Source: Chromatiaceae bacterium (GTDB taxonomy: Bacteria; Pseudomonadota; Gammaproteobacteria; Chromatiales; Chromatiaceae). Taken from it: 6,074 nucleotides of DNA. The position numbers were made by a program, and so were the translations under genes. Shown in pieces: positions 1 to 6,074 of the stretch; within the stretch, counting starts at the first letter, position 1; the number at the start of each line of letters is the position of its first letter. Location of the stretch: contig DTXR01000025.1 in NCBI GenBank assembly GCA_012962365.1, forward strand, positions 1 to 6,074. Reading direction: 5' to 3'. Under the pieces are notes generated by a model. That model saw only the letters and a program-made list of their open reading frames with translations. It ran no database searches and had not been told where the DNA came from.

Positions 1-1
1 G

Positions 2-982
2 CAGCAGGGCGGGGCGCAGATCTTCCTCAAGCGCGAAGACCTCAACCACACCGGCGCCCACAAGATCAATCATTGCCTGGGTGAAGCCCTGCTGGCCAAA
101 TTCATGGGCAAGACCAAGGTGCTGGCAGAAACCGGCGCGGGGCAGCATGGCGTGGCACTGGCCACCGCCTGCTCGCTGGTGGGCATCGAGTGCGAAATCC
201 ACATGGGCGAGATCGATATCGAGAAGGAGCACCCCAACGTCACCAAGATGAAAATCCTGGGCTGCACCCTGGTGCCCGTCTCCCGCGGCACCCGCACCCT
301 CAAGGATGCGGTGGACAGTGCCTTCGAGGAATACCTGAAAGATCCCCAGAACTTCTTCTACGCCATCGGCTCGGTGGTAGGGCCGCACCCTTTCCCCAAA
401 ATGGTGCGCGACTTCCAAAGCATCGTGGGAAAAGAAGCCCGCGCGCAATTCCTTGAAAAACAAGGCAAACTGCCGGACGTCATCATGGCCTGCGTGGGCG
501 GCGGCTCCAACGCCATCGGTCTGTTCAGCGAATTTCTGCCAGACGAGGCGGTACGCATCATTGGTGTGGAGCCTGCGGGTAGGGGCCTGGACACCCCGGA
601 TCATGCCGCTACCCTGACCAAGGGCAGCAAAGGCGCCATCCACGGCTTCAAGTGCTACAACCTGCAGGATGAGGAGGGCAACCCCCTGGCGGTGTATTCC
701 ATTGCTTCGGGGCTGGACTACCCCGGCGTCGGCCCCCAGCATTGCTATCTGAAGGATCTGGAGCGGGTGGAATACGTCACCGCAGATGACAAGGCATGTC
801 TGGATGCCTTCATCAACCTGTCCCGCACCGAAGGCATCATTCCCGCCCTGGAAAGCGCCCACGCCATCGCCCATGCCTGCAAACTGGCGAAGGAGATGCC
901 ACCGGAGCAGACCATCCTCGTGAACCTGTCCGGCCGGGGTGACAAGGATGCCGATTTTGTGGCGGAAAAGCTGGGTTTGTAG
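2..982 (+). CDS. trpB: Tryptophan synthase beta chain, 5' end missing
   Basis: This is the PLP enzyme that condenses indole with L-serine to give L-tryptophan in the cytoplasm, normally as an alpha2-beta2 complex with TrpA. The frame is open from base 2, so the start lies outside the window; 326 residues are visible. By alignment to the Salmonella enzyme about 66 N-terminal residues are missing, giving a full length near 392, which is normal. Visible features are [15 protein letters not shown] with the PLP-binding lysine at visible residue 21 (bases 62-64), AETGAGQHG with the catalytic glutamate at residue 43, the phosphate-binding GGGSNAIG loop, [11 protein letters not shown] containing the aspartate of the COMM region, and NLSGRGDKD with the serine facing the PLP ring nitrogen at residue 310. 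The Lys-Glu and Lys-Ser spacings agree with Salmonella to within one residue. The segment [14 protein letters not shown] differs from the enterobacterial form and suggests a divergent TrpB branch (inference). No trpA follows; whether trpA or trpF lies upstream cannot be seen. Confidence 0.96.
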   Translation, partial: QQGGAQIFLKREDLNHTGAHKINHCLGEALLAKFMGKTKVLAETGAGQHGVALATACSLVGIECEIHMGEIDIEKEHPNVTKMKILGCTLVPVSRGTRTLKDAVDSAFEEYLKDPQNFFYAIGSVVGPHPFPKMVRDFQSIVGKEARAQFLEKQGKLPDVIMACVGGGSNAIGLFSEFLPDEAVRIIGVEPAGRGLDTPDHAATLTKGSKGAIHGFKCYNLQDEEGNPLAVYSIASGLDYPGVGPQHCYLKDLERVEYVTADDKACLDAFINLSRTEGIIPALESAHAIAHACKLAKEMPPEQTILVNLSGRGDKDADFVAEKLGL

Positions 983-1006
983 AACCAAGCACATACACGC
1001 TAGAAT
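977..1006 (+). promoter_or_regulatory. Candidate sigma70 promoter for the DUF4124 gene
   Basis: TTGTAG at 977-982 (4 of 6 matches to the -35 consensus) and TAGAAT at 1001-1006 (5 of 6 to the -10) are 18 bases apart. They lie just ahead of the DUF4124 gene, with the -35 overlapping the trpB stop codon. Transcription would begin near 1012-1014, inside the inverted repeat at 1010-1033. This is a consensus match by eye only. Confidence 0.3.
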
Positions 1007-1009
1007 AAA

Positions 1010-1033
1010 CGCACGCCACGGATCTGGCGTGCG
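1010..1033. repeat. Perfect 9-bp inverted repeat between trpB and the DUF4124 gene
   Basis: CGCACGCCA at 1010-1018 and TGGCGTGCG at 1025-1033 are exact reverse complements separated by six bases. The element begins 27 bases after the trpB stop and is followed by GTTTCAATT, not a run of T. It could be a weak terminator or 3' stabilising hairpin for trpB, or an operator palindrome, because it would cover the expected start point of the candidate promoter at 977-1006. The symmetry is directly visible; the function is not. Confidence 0.5.
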
Positions 1034-1058
1034 GTTTCAATTGCTCAGGGAGAGCCCC

Positions 1059-1487
1059 ATGTCAAAAGCAAGCTTCTGTTTTTTCTGTGTCGTTTCTTTC
1101 ACCCCCGTCAACAGCCCTGGGGCACAGGTGTATCGCTGTGTGCAACCGGATGGCAGCATCAGCTTCCAGCAACAGGCCTGCACAAACAAAGGTGCCCGCA
1201 TCGAAACCGGACAGGCCCAGGCCGTCTGGGAAAGCCTGCGTTCCGGGGAAAAGTCTTTGTATGACCAATACCGCCAGCACGACAAAGCCAAACTGAAACA
1301 CAAACAGCGAATAGCAAGAAGTCGAATAAAACCGGAAACGGCGGATGATCGAACCTGCTGGAAAAAACGCCAGCTACTCGAATCCGTCAGCGCCAGATTG
1401 CGTCGGGGCTACAAGGCATCGAAGGGCAACGAGCTGCGGCGCAGACGCGATAGCTACGAGGACTATTTGCGCAGGTTCTGCCCCTAA
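1059..1487 (+). CDS. Small basic exported protein with DUF4124-like N-terminus
   Basis: This 142-residue protein has no established function. The ATG at 1059 is chosen because AGGGAGAG at 1047-1054 forms a good ribosome binding site; the in-frame ATG at 939 would overlap the trpB end by over 40 bases and add a sequence unlike a signal peptide. Residues 5-22 are hydrophobic and cysteine-containing and end in PGA before QVYRC, which suits a modest signal peptide cleaved after residue 22. Residues 24-45 (VYRC, then PDGSISFQ, then C) resemble DUF4124, a domain of exported proteobacterial proteins. The rest is strongly charged and basic, rich in Lys and Arg from about residue 75, with RRRR at 127-130, probably helical. 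The mature protein would have four cysteines (27, 41, 100, 141), enough for two disulfides. It is transcribed towards the tandem-thioredoxin gene across a repeat-bearing gap. A role is not assignable; membership of DUF4124 is moderately sure. Confidence 0.75.
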   Translation: MSKASFCFFCVVSFTPVNSPGAQVYRCVQPDGSISFQQQACTNKGARIETGQAQAVWESLRSGEKSLYDQYRQHDKAKLKHKQRIARSRIKPETADDRTCWKKRQLLESVSARLRRGYKASKGNELRRRRDSYEDYLRRFCP

Positions 1488-1505
1488 GGAAACCCTGATT
1501 AATTG

Positions 1506-1572
1506 GTCATTCCGGCGAAGGCCGGAATCTATGTGGTTGATTCTACTGGATCCCGGTCTGCGCCGGGATGAC
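1506..1572. repeat. REP-doublet / dRS3-like double hairpin
   Basis: The element starts GTCAT and ends ATGAC, and contains two hairpins. The left one, 1509-1528, is ATTCCGGC-gaag-GCCGGAAT with a perfect 8-bp stem. The right one, 1550-1569, is ATCCCGG-tctgcg-CCGGGAT with a 7-bp stem. The right half read on the minus strand is close to the left half, so the whole is one imperfect 67-bp inverted repeat able to fold as one long cruciform or two stem-loops. This matches the general form of REP doublets (REPINs) and of Neisseria dRS3 units (ATTCC, eight bases, GGAAT), which are dispersed, non-coding and often between convergent genes. Here it sits 18 bases after one stop and 20 bases after the facing stop. 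It may also hinder read-through in both directions, although there is no T tract. Confidence 0.8.
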
Positions 1573-1592
1573 ATGCTGTTGCCTGGTGGATA

Positions 1593-2621
1593 TCAGCGAT
1601 TGCGGTTGACGGAGCGCCACATCTGGAAGCTGGGATAGGACAGGTAACCTTTGGTCAGCACATAGTTGAGCACGTTGCGCAGGCGGAAGAAATGCACTAC
1701 GGAATCCACGCGAATGATCTCCCGGCCATTCTCATCAAAGAAAATCAGGGTTGGTGCATAGAATACGCCCAGCGTGTTCGCCCATTGCCGGGCGCTTAGC
1801 CTCCTGCCATCCGGCGTGATCACGGGGTCATTCGAGCGCCTGTTTAACTGTATACTCTCGAAAGCACCGAACAGCTCCTGGATCGCGGGTTGGCGCAACA
1901 GCTGGGTATGCAGGATGTCACAGGCATGGCAGTTGCCCTGTTCGAAAAACACCGCCAGGGGTCGCTCACCGGGGAAGCGGCTGCGATCCAAGTTGTAGGG
2001 TGGGGGCAGGAAGAAGTCTTCTTCCACCATGTCCTCGGCCTCGAACCTCAGGGTGCTATCACCCCGCGCCAGATAGACATTGAAGCGCTCCCGCTTGTAG
2101 TGCTCGTCGGCCACGTATTCCAGCGCGGCCCGGAACTGGTAAGGCGGATAATAGCCTCGTAGGCGCAGCGCGATATTGCCGTCCCTGTCGTAGAACACCA
2201 GGGAAGGGGTGAAGTTGGTGCCCATCTTCAATGCGTAATCCCGCTGGGTCATAGTATTGCCGAGAGGATCCGTTACTTCTTCCGGGTTCCAGATATCGAT
2301 GGCGATAACATCGAAATTGTCCCGTGTGTATTTGACGATATCCGGCTGTTTGAAATTGATCTCCATGAGCTGCCGGCAGTAGGGGCAACGCTTCTGGCCG
2401 AAATACACGATGATGCCGCGTTTGCCATTCTCCACGGCTTCCTGCAGGTCATCCTGCAGATCCAGGAAGCTTTCCTTGAACCAGTCCGGGTGCTCGATCA
2501 TGTCCTTGAGGGGAACATCATCGAAAATCAGAGGATCGCCTTCCTCAGATGCCGTTGCTATCCCAACCCACCAGGCGGGCAGGAACAAGACCAGCAGCAG
2601 AATGGTGGGGCGTAGAATCAT
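1593..2621 (-). CDS. Periplasmic protein with two tandem thioredoxin-like domains
   Basis: The 342-residue protein begins with a typical signal peptide (RP, then the hydrophobic run TILLLVLFLPAWWVGI, ending ATAS near residue 25), so it should act in the periplasm. Domain 1, about residues 45-175, has strand IIVYFG followed by the redox motif CPYC (C79, C82) and a TPSLVFYD stretch with the cis-proline at 139; it resembles the Thioredoxin_2 / SoxW-like group. Domain 2, about 215-325, repeats the plan with LAVFFEQ, CHAC (C231, C234) and APTLIFFD with proline 290. The likely role is thiol-disulfide exchange with envelope proteins, but partners are unknown. The ATG overlaps the TGA of cysQ by four bases (ATGA), and GGAAAG seven bases upstream (2629-2634) is a good ribosome binding site, so it is probably translated with cysQ. 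SoxW, DsbC-type or TlpA-like naming would be over-specific. Confidence 0.85.
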   Translation of the reverse strand: MILRPTILLLVLFLPAWWVGIATASEEGDPLIFDDVPLKDMIEHPDWFKESFLDLQDDLQEAVENGKRGIIVYFGQKRCPYCRQLMEINFKQPDIVKYTRDNFDVIAIDIWNPEEVTDPLGNTMTQRDYALKMGTNFTPSLVFYDRDGNIALRLRGYYPPYQFRAALEYVADEHYKRERFNVYLARGDSTLRFEAEDMVEEDFFLPPPYNLDRSRFPGERPLAVFFEQGNCHACDILHTQLLRQPAIQELFGAFESIQLNRRSNDPVITPDGRRLSARQWANTLGVFYAPTLIFFDENGREIIRVDSVVHFFRLRNVLNYVLTKGYLSYPSFQMWRSVNRNR

Positions 2622-3406
2622 AGATAGGCTTTCCAGTCGATGCTGCTGTCACCGAACACCAGAAAATGTGGATTCAGCAGAGATTCTTTCTGATTGTAGC
2701 TCAGGCGCCGCAGACCGGTATCCGTGACCTGACCGCCCGCAGCTTCGACCACCGCCTGCGCTGCCCCAGTATCCCATTCTGAAGTTGGCCCCAGGCGAGG
2801 GTAGATATCCGCCTTGCCTTCGGCGACCAGGCACAGCTTCAGGGAACTGCCCATGCTGATCATCTCGTGAGGCGGCAGCTTTTGCAGGAATTTCATCAGA
2901 CTGTCTCCCGCATGGGAACGGCTGCCCGCCACCCGCATGGGTGAGGCACAAGGCTGTGTAACCCGAATCTGCTCAGGTCTGCGGTCATTATCCTGGCGGA
3001 ACGCACCTCCCTGGACATCACCAAAATAGGTAACGCCGGTAACAGGCACATGCACCACACCCAGCACGGGAAAACCCGCGTCGATGAGCGCAATATTCAC
3101 CGTAAACTCGCCATTGCGCTTGACGAACTCCCGGGTGCCATCCAGCGGGTCGATGAGCCAGTAGCGACTCCATTGGCGGCGCTCGGCATAGGGTAAGGAA
3201 GCGGATTCTTCCGACAACACCGGAATCTCCGGCGTGAGCTGCCGCAGCTCGGCATCGATCAGATGGTGCGATGCCATATCTGCCAGGGTAAGGGGTGAAT
3301 TGTCCGCCTTTTCCTGTACATCGAAATCATCTGCATAGATCTGCAGTATGGCTTCGCCTGCCTCGCGGGCGATCTGGCTGATACGCTGAATGTCTGGTAA
3401 TGTCAT
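2618..3406 (-). CDS. cysQ: 3'(2'),5'-bisphosphate nucleotidase CysQ
   Basis: CysQ hydrolyses 3'-phosphoadenosine 5'-phosphate (PAP), the by-product of PAPS reduction, to AMP and phosphate, protecting sulfate assimilation from PAP build-up. It belongs to the Mg-dependent, lithium-sensitive inositol monophosphatase superfamily. The 262-residue product carries the superfamily motifs: LSEES with metal-binding glutamates at 66-67, WLIDPLDGTREF with D86 and D89, the CysQ-typical KRNGEFTVNIALI just after it (96-108), and SEWDTGAAQAVVEAAGG with D212. The length is slightly above the 246 residues of the E. coli protein. The ATG at 3406 is the only sensible start, but it has no clear Shine-Dalgarno sequence. 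It is the first gene of a two-gene unit with the thioredoxin-like gene and is divergent from yrfG. Confidence 0.95.
   Translation of the reverse strand: MTLPDIQRISQIAREAGEAILQIYADDFDVQEKADNSPLTLADMASHHLIDAELRQLTPEIPVLSEESASLPYAERRQWSRYWLIDPLDGTREFVKRNGEFTVNIALIDAGFPVLGVVHVPVTGVTYFGDVQGGAFRQDNDRRPEQIRVTQPCASPMRVAGSRSHAGDSLMKFLQKLPPHEMISMGSSLKLCLVAEGKADIYPRLGPTSEWDTGAAQAVVEAAGGQVTDTGLRRLSYNQKESLLNPHFLVFGDSSIDWKAYL
2629..2634 (-). promoter_or_regulatory. Ribosome binding site of the tandem-thioredoxin gene, inside cysQ
   Basis: GGAAAG on the minus strand lies seven bases before the ATG at 2621, within the last codons of cysQ. With the ATGA overlap it supports this start and translational coupling between the two genes. 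Confidence 0.55.
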
Positions 3407-3489
3407 TTGTCTATCTGATTATTATTTTGCTGACCCACAGGCTACAAAGCCAAGAGACAGAGTGCAAATGCTTTTTACTGATAAACGCC
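3407..3489. promoter_or_regulatory. Divergent cysQ-yrfG intergenic region
   Basis: These 83 bases must carry the upstream signals of both genes unless yrfG is read from elsewhere. A TTGCTG (3427-3432) could be a -35 for yrfG, but no good -10 sits at the right distance. AAGAGACAGAG at 3452-3462 is purine-rich but too far from the ATG at 3490 to be its ribosome binding site. I see no palindromic operator. Confidence 0.4.
3418..3447 (-). promoter_or_regulatory. cysQ: Candidate sigma70 promoter for cysQ
   Basis: On the minus strand TTGTAG (3447-3442) and AATAAT (3423-3418) are 18 bases apart, with 4 of 6 and 5 of 6 consensus matches in an A/T-rich stretch. The -10 ends only 11 bases before the cysQ ATG, so the leader would be just a few bases long. 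This would fit the missing Shine-Dalgarno sequence, but it rests on eye matching alone. Confidence 0.3.
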
Positions 3490-4158
3490 ATGTTTGACTG
3501 GCCACAGATCGACACCGTACTGCTGGATATGGACGGCACGCTGCTGGATCTGCATTTCGACAACCATTTCTGGCTGGAATATGTGCCCCGGCGTTATGCA
3601 GAGCAACGGGGTTTGAGCGTGGAAGCTGCCACACAGGAACTCCTGAGACGCTACAGGAAAGTCGAGGGCACGCTGGACTGGTATTGCGTGGACTACTGGA
3701 CCAGGGAACTGGCCCTGGACATTCCCCTGCTGAAGAGCGAGGTGGAGCACCTGATCGCGGTGCATCCCCACGTCATCGATTTTCTTGGATGCCTTGCCAA
3801 GATCGGAAAATCCCGCGTACTGGTGACCAACGCCCACCAGAAAGCGCTACAGTTGAAGATGAGCAAGACCCGTCTCGGCGCTCACCTGGACAAGGTCATC
3901 AGCGCCCATGATATCGGGCTACCAAAAGAAAATCCGGCCTTCTGGGAACGACTTCAACAGGTGGTGAATTTTTCACCGGAACACAGCCTATTCATCGACG
4001 ACAGCCTGCCGGTACTGCGTTCGGCCAGAGAATTCGGCATCGCCCATCTGCTGTGCATGGTTCAACCGGATGCGAGCGAGCCGGCGAGGAAGATCGACGA
4101 ATTCCCGGCATTGCAGCATTTCGAGCCACTGCTGCAGGATCTGGGCTGTCAGGGCTGA
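3490..4158 (+). CDS. yrfG: HAD-family GMP/IMP nucleotidase, YrfG type
   Basis: The family member in E. coli dephosphorylates purine 5'-mononucleotides such as GMP and IMP in the cytoplasm. With the ATG at 3490 the product has 222 residues, the same as E. coli YrfG as I recall it, and opens WPQIDTVLLDMDGTLLDL in line with that protein. All four HAD motifs are visible: DMDGT (D13 nucleophile and D15), LVTNA with T113, K146 in GLPKE, and FIDDS with D170-D171. The family-typical stretches DNHFWLEYVP (24-33) and LDWYCVDYW (62-70) form part of the helical cap. An in-frame ATG at 3400 would add 30 residues with a hydrophobic segment and overlap the divergent cysQ start, so it is rejected. No strong ribosome binding site precedes 3490. 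In many gammaproteobacteria nudE lies near yrfG; it is absent on this side. Confidence 0.9.
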   Translation: MFDWPQIDTVLLDMDGTLLDLHFDNHFWLEYVPRRYAEQRGLSVEAATQELLRRYRKVEGTLDWYCVDYWTRELALDIPLLKSEVEHLIAVHPHVIDFLGCLAKIGKSRVLVTNAHQKALQLKMSKTRLGAHLDKVISAHDIGLPKENPAFWERLQQVVNFSPEHSLFIDDSLPVLRSAREFGIAHLLCMVQPDASEPARKIDEFPALQHFEPLLQDLGCQG

Positions 4159-4164
4159 ACAGCC
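4153..4164. terminator. Weak hairpin at the convergent yrfG / GGDEF-EAL junction
   Basis: GGCTG-aa-CAGCC forms a 5-bp stem overlapping the yrfG stop codon in a gap of only 20 bases between facing stop codons. There is no T run on either side, so an intrinsic terminator is doubtful. Confidence 0.2.
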
Positions 4165-4178
4165 GGATACCGCCAGGC

Positions 4179-6074
4179 TCAGCGCTTCGTAGAGCCGCTG
4201 CTACGGACGGGAAGGCCCATTTCCGTGGTGCCCAGATAATTCAGAAGTTCATTCATGGGCAGAGGCTTGCTGATGAGGTATCCCTGCAGGTAGTCGCAAC
4301 CAATATTGATCAGGTAACGCCTCTGGGCTGCGGTCTCCACACCTTCGGCGACCACTTTCATGCCGAAACTGTGTGCCAGTTGGGTAATGGCCTTGACCAG
4401 GATCGCATCGTCCTCATCCGCAGAAATATCCCGGACGAACTCCCTGTCAATCTTGATGCTGTCGAAGGGATAGCTGCGCAAATGGTTGAGGGAAGACTGC
4501 CCGGTACCAAAATCATCCAACACCAGCGGAATTCCGAGCTGACGCAGTTCGCTGAACAGCGCCCGTGCGGTGGCCAGATCTTCCAGCAGCGTATCTTCGG
4601 TAATCTCCAAAGTGATCAGGGAAGGGTATTTCAAGCGCCGCAATGTGGTGATCACACCACTATGGCGGGAAGGATCGCGCAGCGCGCCCGGCGCCATATT
4701 GATGGAGACCCGCAAACGGATTCCGTATTCGCTCAGCACAGCTTCCTGCAGGTTATCGACTTGGGAGAAAAGGTGTTCGGTCACTTTCTTGCTCAGATCC
4801 AGGCTCTGGCTTTTCATCGTCTCTATGAACTCACCTGGATAGATCAATGAGCCGTTTTTCGGCTGCCAGCGCATCAGTGCTTCCACGGCGATAAGCTGTC
4901 CCGTGGACGCATCGATGATGGGCTGGTAGTGGAACAGGAATTCCTTTTTCAACGCCGCTTCCCGCAGGCGATGCTCCAGGTCGAGCTGGCGACTGACCCG
5001 CTGCAGCAATTCGCTGGAGAAGAAGTGGTAGTTATTCTTACCGCAACGCTTGGCCTCATACATGGCCGAATCCGCATCACGCAGCAAATCTTCGGGCTGA
5101 TTGTCATCGTAGGGCGCGATGGAAATGCCGATAGAACCGGAAATATGATACTGCTGGCTGTTGATTTCCAGTGGCGACTGCAGTTCCTGGAGTATCTTCA
5201 CCGCCACATTTCGGGCAAAAGCCTTTTGGCCGATATCTTCGAGGAGAATGGCGAACTCATCTCCTCCCAGCCGCGCCACCGTATCGGAACTGCGAACGAC
5301 CTTCTGCAGGCGGTTGGCCACGTTGACCAGCAGCTCATCCCCGGCGAAATGACCCAGCGCATCGTTGATTTGCTTGAAGTTATCCAGATCAAGGAACAAC
5401 AAAGCCACCATCTTGTTGTGGCGGCGGGCGATGTTCAGTGCATGTTCCAGCCGATCCATGAACAGCAGCCGATTGGGTAACTGGGTTAGGGGATCATGAT
5501 GCGCCAGATGATCCAGCCCCTGCTGGCGCTTCCACACCTGTCGGCGCATCTCACCGAACGCCTCTACCAGGTCCTGGGTTTCCGCCAGTTTTGACTGGGG
5601 AATAACCACTTCGCTGTTGCCATTGGCCTCCTGGCGCAGGGCGTGGGCCGTTTCGGCTATGGGCTTGATCACGCGGATGCGCAGATACACATAGGCAAAC
5701 AGTATCCAAAGGATGCCCAATAGGGTCAGCAGCAATATGGTCTGGCTGAGCTGCGACGCCACGTTAGTCAGGCCGGCAGTATCATCGGCCATCTGCTGCA
5801 CCAGCGCATTCTGCAGCTTTTTCAGGTCAGCCTGCATCGACCGGATTTGGGGCAACAGTATACTTTTGTACATGTACATGTCTTCACGCCAACGTTGACT
5901 GTGCAGGCTGGCCAGGAGATCCTGATAGGACTGCCGCCACTCATCCACATTCCGCATCAGACGCTGCCAGAGACCGTCGTCAACCACGGACAGCCGTTTT
6001 GGCACACGGATTTCTTCGAGTTCCAATAGCAACTGCTGCATTTTCTTCAGGTAATCGTCGATGTTCCTTACACC
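4179..6074 (-). CDS. Membrane-bound GGDEF-EAL cyclic-di-GMP protein, N-terminus missing
   Basis: This sensor protein probably makes and/or degrades the second messenger c-di-GMP. The frame is open to the right edge; the first visible ATG, at 6041, is preceded in frame by GVRNIDDYLKK, so the start lies outside. Counting from that ATG (620 residues): 1-100 is a mostly helical, probably periplasmic bundle; 101-120 is a transmembrane segment; about 119-172 is a HAMP-like linker (RVIKPIAETAHAL); about 180-340 is the GGDEF domain with DPLTQLPNR, intact GGDEF at 259-263 and an RxxD inhibitory site (R250, D253) five residues before it; about 355-605 is the EAL domain with EAL at 387-389, N448, LEITE at 478-482, DDFGTG at 509-514, K530, AEGVE at 565-569 and QGY at 586-588. 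The visible catalytic residues of both domains are present, so both activities are possible; which dominates cannot be read from sequence. A first transmembrane helix is expected in the missing part. Confidence 0.95.
   Translation of the reverse strand, partial: GVRNIDDYLKKMQQLLLELEEIRVPKRLSVVDDGLWQRLMRNVDEWRQSYQDLLASLHSQRWREDMYMYKSILLPQIRSMQADLKKLQNALVQQMADDTAGLTNVASQLSQTILLLTLLGILWILFAYVYLRIRVIKPIAETAHALRQEANGNSEVVIPQSKLAETQDLVEAFGEMRRQVWKRQQGLDHLAHHDPLTQLPNRLLFMDRLEHALNIARRHNKMVALLFLDLDNFKQINDALGHFAGDELLVNVANRLQKVVRSSDTVARLGGDEFAILLEDIGQKAFARNVAVKILQELQSPLEINSQQYHISGSIGISIAPYDDNQPEDLLRDADSAMYEAKRCGKNNYHFFSSELLQRVSRQLDLEHRLREAALKKEFLFHYQPIIDASTGQLIAVEALMRWQPKNGSLIYPGEFIETMKSQSLDLSKKVTEHLFSQVDNLQEAVLSEYGIRLRVSINMAPGALRDPSRHSGVITTLRRLKYPSLITLEITEDTLLEDLATARALFSELRQLGIPLVLDDFGTGQSSLNHLRSYPFDSIKIDREFVRDISADEDDAILVKAITQLAHSFGMKVVAEGVETAAQRRYLINIGCDYLQGYLISKPLPMNELLNYLGTTEMGLPVRSSGSTKR

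Noticed and set aside
939..1058. Upstream 40-residue extension of the DUF4124-like protein
   Set aside because: It overlaps trpB, has no good ribosome binding site, and would bury the signal peptide-like segment inside the protein.
2059..2388. A 109-codon minus-strand frame inside the tandem-thioredoxin gene
   Set aside because: It is a shifted-frame shadow of the same strand; the real frame carries the CPYC thioredoxin domain and has a signal peptide and ribosome binding site.
4186..4207. Stem TTCGTAG / CTACGGA near the 3' end of the GGDEF-EAL gene
   Set aside because: The 7-bp stem with one wobble pair lies within the coding sequence and has no T tract, so it was not called as a terminator.
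4053..4850. A 265-codon open frame on the plus strand, antisense to the EAL domain
   Set aside because: It overlaps the yrfG end and lies opposite an unmistakable EAL domain; the translation shows no family motif and is best explained as a codon-bias shadow.
4929..5480. A 183-codon open frame on the plus strand, antisense to the GGDEF domain
   Set aside because: The opposite strand encodes a well-conserved GGDEF domain; the antisense translation is composition-biased with no recognisable domain.
5867..5878. Perfect 12-bp palindrome TGTACATGTACA
   Set aside because: It lies inside the coding region and is produced by the repeated Met-Tyr codons of the residues MYMY, so a binding site is not needed to explain it.

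Overview
The window looks like ordinary chromosome from a gammaproteobacterium of moderately high GC. This rests on CysQ and a YrfG-type nucleotidase that both read like gammaproteobacterial family members, a DUF4124-type envelope protein, and a REP-like doublet between genes. A sulfur-oxidising or Chromatiales-like relative is possible, but the sequence does not settle it. No phage, IS, CRISPR, tRNA or rRNA gene was seen.

Layout. (1) Positions 2-982, plus strand: the 3' four-fifths of trpB, cut by the left window edge, with the PLP lysine and other key residues present. It is not followed by trpA. (2) 983-1058: a short gap with a perfect 9-bp inverted repeat and a possible sigma70 promoter. 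(3) 1059-1487, plus: a small, very basic, probably exported DUF4124-like protein. (4) 1488-1592: a convergent gap holding a 67-bp double-hairpin repeat (REP doublet or dRS3-like). (5) 3406 down to 1593, minus: a two-gene unit, cysQ followed by a periplasmic protein with two thioredoxin-like domains, joined by an ATGA stop/start overlap. (6) 3407-3489: the divergent intergenic region between cysQ and yrfG. (7) 3490-4158, plus: a YrfG-type HAD nucleotidase. (8) 6074 down to 4179, minus: the C-terminal 631 residues of a membrane-bound GGDEF-EAL cyclic-di-GMP protein, running off the right edge.

The genes are mostly housekeeping. TrpB makes tryptophan, CysQ removes the PAP left over from sulfate assimilation, YrfG dephosphorylates purine mononucleotides, and the GGDEF-EAL protein sets c-di-GMP in response to an envelope signal. 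The less ordinary points are the tandem-thioredoxin protein coupled to cysQ, the trpB without trpA beside it, and the REP-like doublet. I did not find convincing evidence of a new multi-gene system here.
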